From positions 1,860,001 to 1,924,000 of the forward strand of contig NZ_CP129613.1 in NCBI RefSeq assembly GCF_030486405.1: a stretch of 64,000 nucleotides of DNA, given 5' to 3'. The stretch's first letter is position 1. Each line of letters starts with the position of its first letter. Positions 8,952 to 19,267 of the stretch are shown in pieces. Position numbers and translations under genes: made by a program. The stretch is from Mycolicibacterium sp. HK-90 (lineage in GTDB: Bacteria; Actinomycetota; Actinomycetes; Mycobacteriales; Mycobacteriaceae). The notes beneath the pieces are model-generated. The model saw only the letters and a list, made by a program, of their open reading frames with translations. It had not been told where the DNA came from and did no database searches.

Positions 8952-9086
8952 CTGTCAGTGCGCCGCTGCTGTTGAACGCATGAGCGCCTGTCCCGCGAGC
9001 CCGCAGGCTAGAGGTATCTGCATGTGGCGTCGCCGCTTGGCGCCCGCGTGCGCTGGCAAGCAATCACGACTGAGAGAGGGCTCTAC

Positions 9087-10547
<1,461 letters not shown>

Positions 10548-10575
10548 GTCTCCTTTTCTGCGCGAGCAGTCACAG

Positions 10576-10609
10576 AATCCCCCTCTTCCCTAGGGAATTG
10601 GGGGATTTT
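10576..10609 (+). terminator. Intrinsic terminator after sahH
   Basis: The stem AATCCCCC (10576-10583) pairs with GGGGGATT (10600-10607). An inner TTCCC-TA-GGGAA helix extends it past a two-base internal loop. It is followed by TT, then GCGTCTGTTG. Confidence 0.8.
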
Positions 10610-10697
10610 GCGTCTGTTGGGCGATGTCGCCCACTAAGCGGATCGCTTATGTCGGTAGCGGACAACTGGCAGGCTCTGCCTGTTATTGTTCCGCCTC

Positions 10698-12002
10698 GTG
10701 GGTCGGGTCTGGGGGGTTCTGTGTGTCTTGCTGCTGTTCGGATGCGCCGGAGTGGTTCCTGCGCATGCCGATCCGTCGAACGACGGACACGATCCGATCT
10801 TCAACGAAGACGAGTACATCGAGTTCTACACGCCGCCAAACCCATTGCCGGGCGCCGCTGGTGATCTGATCAAGTCCGAGCCGTCCCGGCTGGTCCTGGA
10901 ACCGTCCGGTCAGCTCGGCGCCATCGTCGCGGATGGAACGCGAATCATGTACCGCAGCACCGATGCTCGCGGCAACCCGATGGCGGTGACGGGCACCTAC
11001 TTCGAGCCGCACAACGCATGGCCGGGCGAGGGTCCGCGCCCGTTGATCGTCTACGGGCCGGGTACTCAGGGCCAGGGCGACCAGTGCGCACCCTCGCGGC
11101 AGTTCAACCAGGGCATCCACTGGTCGCCGTGGCTGGACGTGGCGTTCAACTATGAGGAACTGTTCGTGGCGACGATGGTGGCGCGCGGATTCGCCATCGT
11201 GATGACCGATTACCAAGGGCTCGGCACGCCCGGCTTGCACACCTACGTCAACCGGATCGCCGAAGGCAACGCCATGCTCGACGCCGGCCGCGCCGCGATG
11301 AAACTACCCGGCACGTCGCTGGATCCGCATGGGCCGGTGGCGTTCTGGGGTTACTCTCAGGGCGGTGGGGCAGCGGCATCGGCGGCCGAACTGGCCGCGT
11401 CCTATGCCCCGGATCTGCATGTGGTGGGTACCTACGCCGGCGCCCCGCCCGCCGATCTGAAGGAGCTGTTTCCCTACGCGGACGGCAGCGCGTTGGTCGG
11501 CGTGGTCGGTTACGCGCTGAACTCGGTGATCACCAGCTATCCGGAATTCGAGGACCTGATCCGGTCCAAGCTGACACCGCGTGGGGCAGACCTGTTGCAG
11601 AAGGTGCAGGACCAGTGCATCGCCGAGACGATCACCAAGTTCATGTTCCGGCACTTGCAACCCTATTTCAACGTCGACATCTACCAGGCCGTGCACGAGG
11701 AACCGTTCAGCACGTTGTTCGACATGCAGAAGATCGGCAAGTACAAACCCAATGCGCCGGCGTTGATCCTGAGCAATCGGTATGACCCACTGGTGCCGTG
11801 GACCGCGGCCAATCAGCTCGGCCGGGACTGGTGCGCGCAGGGAGCGGACGTCCAATTCTGGACGAACGAAGAGCCGCCGTTCCTGAACAAGCTGGTGATC
11901 AACCACGCGCTGCCGATGCTCGTCGACGGCGAGCGGGCCATGCAGTGGATTGCCGACCGCTTCAACGGCTTGCCGACCACACCCAACTGCGGCGAGTTCT
12001 AG
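10698..12002 (+). CDS. Secreted lipase, LIP family (alpha/beta hydrolase)
   Basis: This exported alpha/beta-hydrolase of the secretory lipase (LIP) family probably hydrolyses acyl esters outside the membrane. The nucleophile elbow is GYSQGG. The His near the C terminus (NKLVINHALPML) and an Asp in SNRYDPLVPW fit the catalytic triad. Six Cys, including the GDQCAPS and PNCGEF ones, suggest disulfides. The signal peptide is hydrophobic and ends in PAHA before DPSNDG. An LFGC sequence inside it resembles a weak lipobox, so lipidation is possible but less likely. I set the start at GTG 10698; a TTG at 10686 would add four residues. No clear Shine-Dalgarno is present at either. Confidence 0.86.
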   Translation: MGRVWGVLCVLLLFGCAGVVPAHADPSNDGHDPIFNEDEYIEFYTPPNPLPGAAGDLIKSEPSRLVLEPSGQLGAIVADGTRIMYRSTDARGNPMAVTGTYFEPHNAWPGEGPRPLIVYGPGTQGQGDQCAPSRQFNQGIHWSPWLDVAFNYEELFVATMVARGFAIVMTDYQGLGTPGLHTYVNRIAEGNAMLDAGRAAMKLPGTSLDPHGPVAFWGYSQGGGAAASAAELAASYAPDLHVVGTYAGAPPADLKELFPYADGSALVGVVGYALNSVITSYPEFEDLIRSKLTPRGADLLQKVQDQCIAETITKFMFRHLQPYFNVDIYQAVHEEPFSTLFDMQKIGKYKPNAPALILSNRYDPLVPWTAANQLGRDWCAQGADVQFWTNEEPPFLNKLVINHALPMLVDGERAMQWIADRFNGLPTTPNCGEF

Positions 12003-12077
12003 CCCGGAGGGTGGTGGTGGCGGTCCCATGTTGACTGCGCCCTTTTCCGTGCGGCCGGCGAGCGGCACGGTGGAGGT

Positions 12078-12968
12078 ATGAAATTCGGCGTCAGCACATT
12101 CCTTACCGACCAGGGCCTGGCGCCCACGAAACTGGCGAAAGCTCTCGAGGACCGGGGATTCGACTCACTGTTCGTCGCCGAACACACTCACCTACCGGTG
12201 GCCGGACCGGTTCCGCCCGAGGGCGACCTGCCTCCGCACGACTACTACCGGTCGCTGGACCCCTTCGTGGCGCTGGCAGCAGCGGCCGTGGTCACCGATC
12301 GACTGCTCCTCGGTACCGGCATTGCCCTGGTGGTGCAACGGGATCCGATCACCCTCGCCAAGGAAGCTGCGACTGTGGACCACCTCTCCGGCGGTCGGTT
12401 CCAGCTCGGCGTCGGCGCCGGCTGGTTGCGTGAGGAGATGCGCAATCACGGCACCGAACCGAGGACCCGGCTGGGGTTGATGCGCGAGAGGGTGCTGGCG
12501 ATCAAGGAGATCTGGACGGCCGACGAGGCCCAATTCCACGGCGAGTTCGTCGATTTCGGACCTATCTACTCATGGCCCAAGCCGGTCCAGCGGCCGCATG
12601 TACCGGTGCTTGTCGGCGGCAACGGCCCGACCGTGTTCGACCGCGTGCTCGAATACGGTGACCAGTGGGCGCCGAATCTGGTTGGCACCCCTGAGGAGCT
12701 CGTCACGCGGGTGAAGGAACTGCAACGCCGGGCCGCCGAGCGTGGACGTGACCGGATACCGGTCACGCTGATAGGTGCCGACCAGCGTGGCTACCTGGGG
12801 CCGGATCGGCAGAGCGCCATCACGCCGTTGACCGCCCGCGAGCTGGAGGTGTTGGCCGAGGGCGGAGTCGATCATTGCGTGTTCTTCCGCGACGCCGCCG
12901 CCGGGGAGGCCGAGGCATTGCGATATCTCGACGAACTCGCTCAGCTGGTCGCGCCGTTGCGCGATTGA
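12078..12968 (+). CDS. LLM-class F420-dependent oxidoreductase
   Basis: This 296-residue TIM-barrel protein is of the luciferase-like monooxygenase superfamily, in the coenzyme F420 subgroup common in mycobacteria. Typical features are MKFGVSTFLTDQG at the N terminus, the LFVAEHTHLP strand, the LGTGIALVVQRDPITLAKEAATVDHLSGGRFQLGVGAGW core and the VPVLVGGNGPTVFDRVLEYGD segment. The substrate is unknown. The ATG is preceded by GGAGG with only one intervening base, which is unusually short. The 3' end overlaps the convergent XRE regulator by 28 bp, so both genes cannot extend further. Confidence 0.88.
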   Translation: MKFGVSTFLTDQGLAPTKLAKALEDRGFDSLFVAEHTHLPVAGPVPPEGDLPPHDYYRSLDPFVALAAAAVVTDRLLLGTGIALVVQRDPITLAKEAATVDHLSGGRFQLGVGAGWLREEMRNHGTEPRTRLGLMRERVLAIKEIWTADEAQFHGEFVDFGPIYSWPKPVQRPHVPVLVGGNGPTVFDRVLEYGDQWAPNLVGTPEELVTRVKELQRRAAERGRDRIPVTLIGADQRGYLGPDRQSAITPLTARELEVLAEGGVDHCVFFRDAAAGEAEALRYLDELAQLVAPLRD

Positions 12969-13768
12969 TCCCGCATCACCGTGTCGAGGCGTCCGTCGGT
13001 ACCGGTCCCGGGTCTCGGGTTGTACAGCACCAGATGCCAGCCGGGATGATCGGTGACGGCAAGCGTTGTCTTGTCGAACACCAGCTCGCCGGCCTCGGGA
13101 TGCAGCACGGCCTTGATCGCCTGTGAATGGCGGCCGACGTCGTGGCGTACCCACAGGTCGACGAACTCGGGGCTGACGGCGCCGAGATCATCGGCTATCT
13201 CGGCGAACCGGGCATCGCCTGGATACTGTGCGGCGTCGGCTCGGAAGGCCGACACCACCGCGGGCGCGGCCGCTGCCCAGTGGAGGTACATCCCGCGGTA
13301 CCGGGTGTTGGTGAAGAACGTGACGAGACAATTGCGGTCGGTATCGCCGTAGCCGAACACCCGCCGGGTCGCATCGTTGATGCCCAGCAGATTCCAGTAC
13401 CGGTCCTGCAGCATCGCCGGCCGTGGCGACCACGCCTCGAGCAGATGGATGAGTTCGGGAGTGACTTCGCTCGGGGGCTCACCGGCCGGCGGGGGATTCA
13501 TCCCCGACAGCGAATACAGGTGCGACCGTTCAGGTTCCGAGAGCCGTAGGGCAGTGCTGATCGCATCGAGCACATTGGCTGACACGCTGATGTCGCGGCC
13601 CTGTTCGAGCCACGTGTACCAGGAGGTTCCGACGCCTGCCAGCAGGGCGACCTCCTCGCGGCGCAGTCCCGGGGTGCGGCGCCGGTGGCCGTCGACCAAG
13701 CCCACATCGGCCGGCTTGAGCCGGGCCCGGCGGGTCCGTAGGAAGTCACTGAGTTGCTCGCGCTTCAT
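12941..13768 (-). CDS. XRE-family regulator with MmyB-like ligand domain
   Basis: This 275-residue DNA-binding protein has an N-terminal helix-turn-helix (GLRREEVALLAGVGTSWYTWLEQGRD, about residues 35-60). A PAS-like MmyB domain of about 180 residues follows, with motifs WSPRPAMLQDRYWNLLGIN and HPEAGELVFDKTTL. These proteins often control a nearby dehydrogenase or oxidoreductase gene and may bind fatty acids, which is family knowledge. The target is unknown; the convergent LLM oxidoreductase is a neighbour but not obviously co-regulated. The start is at ATG 13768 (MKREQLSDFL). An upstream start at 13792 adds eight residues without a convincing Shine-Dalgarno. Confidence 0.88.
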   Translation of the reverse strand: MKREQLSDFLRTRRARLKPADVGLVDGHRRRTPGLRREEVALLAGVGTSWYTWLEQGRDISVSANVLDAISTALRLSEPERSHLYSLSGMNPPPAGEPPSEVTPELIHLLEAWSPRPAMLQDRYWNLLGINDATRRVFGYGDTDRNCLVTFFTNTRYRGMYLHWAAAAPAVVSAFRADAAQYPGDARFAEIADDLGAVSPEFVDLWVRHDVGRHSQAIKAVLHPEAGELVFDKTTLAVTDHPGWHLVLYNPRPGTGTDGRLDTVMRDQSRNGATS

Positions 13769-13845
13769 AAGCAGATGGTAGGAGCGCCGCAAGAGTCGGC
13801 AGGTCCGCGGCCTGGTGGTGTCTCCTCGGCGATGTGCGAGCCCGC

Positions 13846-13873
13846 GATGGGCCCCTCCGTGGAGGGGCCCATC
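13846..13873 (-). terminator. Hairpin terminator downstream of the GjpA-like gene
   Basis: A perfect 13-base inverted repeat, GATGGGCCCCTCC / GGAGGGGCCCATC, with a two-base centre lies 17 bp past the stop of the reverse-strand gene. There is no U-tract on either side, as is common for mycobacterial terminators. Confidence 0.6.
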
Positions 13874-13890
13874 GTCGTGACACTGGCTGG

Positions 13891-15624
13891 TTATTCCTTG
13901 TCGTTGGCCTTCTTGGCGGAGCTGTCCTTGGAGCTGTCAGCGCCGCCGCCCTGGGAGCCGGACGCCTTGGAACTGGTGCCGGCACTGGAACCGGTTGAAC
14001 TGGAACCGGATTCGTTCGCGCTGCGGCTGGTGTGTCCAGTCGAACCGCCGCGGGCGTTCTTGACCGCGTCCTTGATGCCCTTGACCAGATTCCGCTTGGT
14101 GTCCTGCGCCGATGTGCCGCTCTTGGGCAGGGCCGCCTTCGGACGCGTCTTGACCTTCTGCGCCGTTGTCGTGCCGGTGCTTTCGGCCTCGCCGGCCGAT
14201 TCCGCGGGAGCAGCGGTTTCCTCGTCGGCCGTCGGTGTCGTGTCGGCGGCCTCGGCAGGCGCTTCCGGCTTCGGCACGGCCACCGACACCAGCTTGTTCG
14301 CGGTCGCATGGGTCAATTCGGTTGCCGCGGCGGCCTCGTCGGAAACCGGGCTCTCTACCACCGGTGCGGCCGCGGCGGCCTCGTCGGCAACGGTCTCGGT
14401 GTCGACACCCTGCAGCTTCTTGACGATGTCGTCCACGGTCGCGGTGCGCAGCAGGTCGCGGAGCTTGGTGACGGCGGCACTCTCCGCGGTGTCGCTGAAG
14501 ATGTCGCCCAGTGCGGCGGGCTGCAAACCGAACAGCGGAGGCTTGGGTGCGGGCGCGTTGCCCTTGCCGTCCCAATCGTCCCAGCCGCTGCCGAGCAGCA
14601 CACCGACCGTCTGCGACAGCCCCTGCAAGGCGCCGATCGGTCCGACCGCCTCGCCCTTGACCGAAATGGGCAGGGCACCGAGCTTGATGTCCATGCCGAT
14701 GCTGTTGAAGATCGAGCCGCCGACCGAGGGGATCGTTACCTTGTTGCCGTCTTCGTCGGTGTACTCGTAGGTGCTCCGGTCGGTGGAGCCTGGCGTGAGC
14801 AGACCGCCGAATGCGATGTTGAGACCGGCGATGGTGACGGTGTCCTTGATCAGGCCCGCGTCGTTGATCATCGGTGCCAGGGCATCGAGGTTGAGCGTGG
14901 CGCCGTTCAGGAAGGCGTCGACCATGCCCGCAGGCACCCCCAGCAGGCTGGAGAGTGCGGTCGTCGAATCTCCGGCCTGGAGCGCGTTCGAGATTGCCAC
15001 GGCGCTGTTGAGCAGCGCCACCGCCGGGCTGATCACCGGGCTGACGGATCCGATGAGGACACCGCTGAGCGGCGAGGACAGGACGTTCATGACTCCCGAA
15101 AAGAGTTCGGGGTCAACGCCTTCGGCCAGGAAGCCGGGGAACATGTCGATCGCCATGCCGTGCATGCCGCCGAGGGTGTGCTTGAGCACCGCCTCCCGGG
15201 TGGCGTCGTCCGCACCGATCAGGGTGAGACCCGTCGCCAGTTTCATCACGTTCGCGGCGAACTGTTGCGACACCGCCTCGAAGCTCGACGGGTCCTCGAA
15301 CAGCTGCTTGGCGTAGCCCAGCTGGTTGACGATCGCCTGCTGCAACCCGACGCCTGGGGCCAACAAGAAGTTGTCGGCGAGGACCTTGCCGTCGGCTTTC
15401 GCGGTGTCGAACGCCGCCTGCCACGGTGCGAACGGGTCCCACCCGGCGGTGAGCCGCACGGCGTCGGCCTGAATGTCGTGCTGAGCGCCGGCCGGGATGG
15501 GTGAGATTCCCGGGGCGGCCGCGATCATCGCGGCGCTGGCCAAAACGGCACCAGCGGCCAGCCAGTGACGGGTGTTTTCTTGCTTCGCACCAACGCCGTT
15601 GTGGGGCTGAGCAACGAGATGCAC
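13891..15624 (-). CDS. Exported GjpA-like outer-membrane porin candidate
   Basis: This 577-residue exported protein starts at GTG 15624, directly behind AAAGGAGAT. After a cationic N terminus comes a hydrophobic signal stretch (WLAAGAVLASAAMIAAAPGI). The next 330 residues hold the segment TAGWDPFAPWQAAFDTAKA and APGVGLQQAIVNQLGY, then VPAGMVDAFLNGATLNLD and FGGLLTPG. I recognise these as features of the mycobacterial family annotated as porin GjpA. Residues from about 400 on are low-complexity and rich in Ala, Glu, Thr, Ser and Lys, ending in a Lys-rich tail. Function as a porin is by family name only. No conserved operon partner is adjacent. Confidence 0.62.
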   Translation of the reverse strand: MHLVAQPHNGVGAKQENTRHWLAAGAVLASAAMIAAAPGISPIPAGAQHDIQADAVRLTAGWDPFAPWQAAFDTAKADGKVLADNFLLAPGVGLQQAIVNQLGYAKQLFEDPSSFEAVSQQFAANVMKLATGLTLIGADDATREAVLKHTLGGMHGMAIDMFPGFLAEGVDPELFSGVMNVLSSPLSGVLIGSVSPVISPAVALLNSAVAISNALQAGDSTTALSSLLGVPAGMVDAFLNGATLNLDALAPMINDAGLIKDTVTIAGLNIAFGGLLTPGSTDRSTYEYTDEDGNKVTIPSVGGSIFNSIGMDIKLGALPISVKGEAVGPIGALQGLSQTVGVLLGSGWDDWDGKGNAPAPKPPLFGLQPAALGDIFSDTAESAAVTKLRDLLRTATVDDIVKKLQGVDTETVADEAAAAAPVVESPVSDEAAAATELTHATANKLVSVAVPKPEAPAEAADTTPTADEETAAPAESAGEAESTGTTTAQKVKTRPKAALPKSGTSAQDTKRNLVKGIKDAVKNARGGSTGHTSRSANESGSSSTGSSAGTSSKASGSQGGGADSSKDSSAKKANDKE

Positions 15625-16128
15625 GGCATCTCCTTTCGCATCTGTAAATATCAGGCACAGACCATAGCCCGCAGAAGTAGTTGAAAGTGCAAATTTCTGG
15701 CAAAACTTGACGCTGGATTCAGGTTCTGGCGGTGGGGCAACCCGGGTGGTTGACGAAGCTGCAGATAACCGGCTCCTGACGCCGGTCGCGGCAAATTCTT
15801 AAGGTTTTTCTCATGCTCGGCTCAGCATCGGCGTTCGAGGGCCGGTGTGGGCCCGGAACGGCGGCGGGCTACACTCGATGCCCGCTCGAGGTCAGGTGTG
15901 CGAGCGGTTGATCTTGATTGGCTTCTCTGACGGCCACAGGTGCTGTGCCGCAAGGAGTTTCCCGGCATATGGGATCGAGGGTGCCGGGCGCCACGGCGCG
16001 GTCGGTGCGCCGCGGCAGCGGCGACGCCATCGGTCGGCGACGCTTCACCGGAGCGACGGCCGCCGCCGAAGCCGGAGGGGTTCGCACCGTCGGTCGACGG
16101 GGCGATAGGCAAACACTGATTAGTGGAG
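15625..16128. other. 504-bp non-coding stretch upstream of the GjpA-like gene
   Basis: It lies between the start of the GjpA-like gene and the 3' end of the acyl-AMP ligase, both on the reverse strand. The part next to the porin gene (about 15630-15720) is AT-richer than the surroundings and probably holds its promoter. The rest carries short open frames on both strands with Arg-rich, low-complexity translations and no credible ribosome binding site. I see no RNA gene or strong hairpin. Confidence 0.5.
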
Positions 16129-17988
16129 CTAGTTGGCCTCGGGCCGACTCGTGGGCTGCTGCGAGGCCTGCTGGCGGGCTACCTCTGCCTTCACCAGATC
16201 GGCGATCTGGATCGCCGCCTCGAGCTCTCGTGCCTTGGCGAGGTCATCGCTCGCCGAGGCCACCTGCCAGTGCGCCACCGGCGCAATCTCACCGTCGAGG
16301 AACTGCCGCCGGCATCGGCCGCGCTGGATCTTGCCGCTCGACGTGGTCGGAATCGACAGATGTTCGACCAACGCCACCGAGTTCGGCTCGACCCCGAAGC
16401 GTTCGGTCACTGCCGTCCGGATCGCCTCGGCGACGCCGGTGAGTTCGACCGCGGGGTCTCGATCGCGATGCACTTCCTGCACCACGACGAGCTGTTCGAC
16501 CGACTCGAGGCCCGGTGTGAACGCGAAGACAGCGCCACGCCCGGAGACCAGCACCGGATGGCAGCCCTGCACGGTGCGTTCGATGTCGTTGGGGTAGTAG
16601 TTGCCACCGCGGATGACGACGAGATCCTTGCAGCGCCCGGTGATGAACAGCTCGCCCGAGCGGAGGAATCCCAGATCGCCGGTGCGCAGGTAGGGACCGG
16701 CCGAGCTGTCCGGCAGGACCGCCGAGAAGGTCTCCTTGCTCTCGTCCGGCCGACTCCAGTAGCCCCACCCGACGCTGGGACCCGCGATCCAGATCTCGCC
16801 GACTTCGTCTGTCCCGCAACGACGGTGCGTCACCGGGTCCACGATGACCACCTGTTGGTCGTCGTGCGGCCGGCCACAACTCACCAACGCGACGGCCGAC
16901 GGGTGCCCGGCCGCGACGTCGACGACGCGGTCCTCTTGCAGCCCGGTGCGATCGATGTGGTGGACGATCGGGCGTGCGGCGTCGGACCCGCCGGACACCA
17001 GCAGGGTCGCCTCCGCGAGCCCGTACACCGGACGCAGTGCCTCCGGCCGGAATCCGGCGGGAGCGAATGCATCGGCGAAATTCTCCAGGGTGGCGGCCTG
17101 CACGGGCTCGGCCCCATTCATGGCGGTGGCCAGGCTCGACAGGTCGAGCACGGCCCGCTGCTCGGCGGTGCTGTGCTCGACGCACAGGTCGTAGGCGAAG
17201 TTCGGTGCGGCGGTGAACGTGGCGCGGTGCCGAGATATCGCCTCCAGCCATCGCATCGGCCGCTTGACGAAGGCGGCCGGTGACATGAGATGGGTGGTAC
17301 AGCCGACGTAGAGCATCGAGAGGATCGCGCCGATGAGGCCCATGTCGTGATGCGAGGGCAGCCAGAACACGCTCGTGGCGGTGTCGTCGCCGTTCCATAC
17401 CCGACGAATCGACTCCATGTTGTGCAACAGGTTGCGGTGGGTGAGCGCAACGCCCTTGGGTGACGTCGTGGAACCGGAGGTGTACTGCACCATGGCGATC
17501 GCGTCGGGGTCGATCTCGGGTGCCGCCCAGCTCTCCGCCTGGCCGCTGACCTCGTCGGTGCGGACCCACTGCAGATCGCGTCCCTCGGCCAGCTCGTCGA
17601 TCGCTGCCTTGATCTTGCCTTGCGTCTCGGCGGTGGCGAGAGCGAAGCGGGCATGCGCGTCGGGAACCACCGAGGACAGCCGCGGGGCCAACCGCTCGTG
17701 CACCGGCACCGCGACCACGCCGGCATAGGCGCAGCCGAAGAACCCGGCGATCGAGTCCAGGCCCGGCCGGCACAGCACCAGGGCGCGTTCGCCGCGGGCG
17801 TCCAGCCGCTGCAGCGTCGCCGCGATCGCCCGGGCCTTGCGGTCCAGCTCCTCGTAGGTCAGCTGCGTGCGGTTCTCGTCGTCGCCGTTGTAGGAGAAGC
17901 TGAACGCAACCTTGTCCCGGTACGTGTCGGCGCGCTGCCGGAGCAGGTCCACCAAGGTGGCTGCAGCGAGCGTCGTGTCCTGGTGCAT
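16129..17988 (-). CDS. Fatty-acyl-AMP ligase (FAAL/FadD-type adenylate-forming enzyme)
   Basis: This 619-residue adenylate-forming enzyme activates a fatty acid with ATP to acyl-AMP, normally for transfer to an acyl carrier domain of a polyketide or lipopeptide synthase. Motifs: YTSGSTTSPKGV (A3, about residue 168), LPSHHDMGLIG, YGLAEATL (A5), YLRTGDLGF (A7-A8), the GRCKDLVVIRGGNYYP hinge, and SSGKIQRGRCRR with the A10 lysine near the C terminus. The LPSHHDMGL and GRCKD...GNYYP signatures are those of FAALs rather than acyl-CoA synthetases. No PKS, NRPS or acyl-carrier gene is next to it. Start ATG 17988 with GAGG upstream. Divergent from the HAD-like gene. Confidence 0.85.
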   Translation of the reverse strand: MHQDTTLAAATLVDLLRQRADTYRDKVAFSFSYNGDDENRTQLTYEELDRKARAIAATLQRLDARGERALVLCRPGLDSIAGFFGCAYAGVVAVPVHERLAPRLSSVVPDAHARFALATAETQGKIKAAIDELAEGRDLQWVRTDEVSGQAESWAAPEIDPDAIAMVQYTSGSTTSPKGVALTHRNLLHNMESIRRVWNGDDTATSVFWLPSHHDMGLIGAILSMLYVGCTTHLMSPAAFVKRPMRWLEAISRHRATFTAAPNFAYDLCVEHSTAEQRAVLDLSSLATAMNGAEPVQAATLENFADAFAPAGFRPEALRPVYGLAEATLLVSGGSDAARPIVHHIDRTGLQEDRVVDVAAGHPSAVALVSCGRPHDDQQVVIVDPVTHRRCGTDEVGEIWIAGPSVGWGYWSRPDESKETFSAVLPDSSAGPYLRTGDLGFLRSGELFITGRCKDLVVIRGGNYYPNDIERTVQGCHPVLVSGRGAVFAFTPGLESVEQLVVVQEVHRDRDPAVELTGVAEAIRTAVTERFGVEPNSVALVEHLSIPTTSSGKIQRGRCRRQFLDGEIAPVAHWQVASASDDLAKARELEAAIQIADLVKAEVARQQASQQPTSRPEAN

Positions 17989-18159
17989 CCCACTACCTCA
18001 TCCGTCGGCGATCTCGGGCACCGAGCGACCGTACCCGAAGGAAATGCTAAGCACAGCTATCTTTTGTGGTCCGGGGTGACTCCCGATTCGGCGACCGGGA
18101 GGCCGTCCGGGTCTACATAGGATTCGGATGTTCATCGGAGCAGTGGGCAGGGGGAAGCC

Positions 18160-18549
18160 ATGAAGGACGTCACGATCGCCTTCGACATCGATGGGACATT
18201 GCGGGACAACACGATCACCGACGCCTACGTCGCCAATGAACGGATCCGCACGCTGTTGATCACCCTGGCGAGCATGAAGAACACCCGCATCATGCTCTGG
18301 TCCGGCGGCGGTGAGGCATACGCACGTCGAGCGGCCGCTGCCATGGGACTCGTGAAGTACATCGACGTATACGCGGACAAGGGCTACGGCGGATATGACG
18401 CCAACGGGCACCCGATCTTCCACACCGATCTGAAACCGGACATCGCGTTCGACGACATCGATGAATGCGCGCTGGGCGGCCTGAATCTCATTGTGCAGGA
18501 ACGGGGATTCACTCCGGGCTACGTGCCGCCCGAGCAGCGCCCGGTCTAG
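18160..18549 (+). CDS. Small HAD-like protein
   Basis: This 129-residue protein begins with the HAD motif I, IAFDIDGTLRDN. It also has the motif II-like MLWSGGGE (Ser after the second strand) and an acidic motif IV-like DIAFDDIDE. The conserved Lys of motif III is probably K90 or K118-type but not certain. It lacks a cap domain and is shorter than nearly all HAD phosphatases, so it may act on a macromolecule or have lost activity. The ATG follows AGGGGGA with good spacing. It sits 33 bp upstream of tmk and may be co-transcribed with it; the role is unknown. Confidence 0.75.
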   Translation: MKDVTIAFDIDGTLRDNTITDAYVANERIRTLLITLASMKNTRIMLWSGGGEAYARRAAAAMGLVKYIDVYADKGYGGYDANGHPIFHTDLKPDIAFDDIDECALGGLNLIVQERGFTPGYVPPEQRPV

Positions 18550-18582
18550 TTGCCGGCCCGGGCGCGGCGTTAGGCTGCCCGC

Positions 18583-19215
18583 GTGCTCATCGCGATCGAG
18601 GGTGTCGACGGCGCCGGAAAACGTACGCTGACCAACGGGCTGCGAGCGGCGTTCGAGGCCGCCCACTTGTCCGTCGCCAGTTTGGCGTTCCCGCGGTACC
18701 ACCATTCGGTGCCCGCCGACCTGGCCGCCGAGGCGCTGCACGGTGCACACGGCGACCTGGCCGACTCGGTCTATGCGATGGCGACCTTGTTCGCCTTGGA
18801 CCGGGCCGGGGCCCGCGACGAGATCGAACACCTGCTGGGCGCCTACGACGTCGTCATCCTCGACCGCTACGTCGCCTCCAACGCCGCCTACAGCGCGGCC
18901 CGGCTGCACCAGGGCGCCGACGGCGATGTGGTGGCCTGGGTGCGCGAGCTCGAGTTCGACCGCCTGAAACTTCCCGAACCCGCCTGGCAGGTGCTGCTCG
19001 ACGTTCCGACCGAGCTGGCCGCCCAGCGCGCCGAGCATCGGGCCAACACGGAGGCCGACCGGGCCAAGGACGCCTATGAGCGCGACGGCGGGCTGCAACA
19101 GCGCACCGGCGACGTCTACTCGGCGCTGGCCGCCGCCGACTGGTGCGGCCGGTGGGCCGTCGCGGGCCCGGATGTGGACCCGGCCGCCCTCGCGGGGCGG
19201 CTCAGCAGCCAATAA
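18583..19215 (+). CDS. tmk: Thymidylate kinase
   Basis: This 210-residue cytosolic enzyme phosphorylates dTMP to dTDP with ATP, an essential step to dTTP. P-loop: EGVDGAGKRTL at residues 4-14. The DR(Y/H) motif is LDRYVASNAAYSAAR. The LID region has arginines around ANTEADRAKDAYERDGG. GTG start at 18583; the P-loop comes immediately after, so no earlier start is needed. Order tmk-mtrA-mtrB-lpqB is the conserved mycobacterial arrangement. Confidence 0.95.
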   Translation: MLIAIEGVDGAGKRTLTNGLRAAFEAAHLSVASLAFPRYHHSVPADLAAEALHGAHGDLADSVYAMATLFALDRAGARDEIEHLLGAYDVVILDRYVASNAAYSAARLHQGADGDVVAWVRELEFDRLKLPEPAWQVLLDVPTELAAQRAEHRANTEADRAKDAYERDGGLQQRTGDVYSALAAADWCGRWAVAGPDVDPAALAGRLSSQ

Positions 19216-19267
19216 AGCCGAGACACCCGCGTGTGGTACCCCGGTTTTGTCGCGATCGGGTGACACC

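Noticed and set aside
8952..9086. Possible SAH riboswitch before sahH
   Set aside because: The 135 bp contain no recognisable conserved SAH aptamer core or clear expression platform; mycobacteria are not known to me to use it here.
15822..16112. Short open frame(s) in the region upstream of the GjpA-like gene
   Set aside because: Composition is Arg/Ser/Pro-rich in both orientations, there is no Shine-Dalgarno, and overlapping frames on both strands are equally open.
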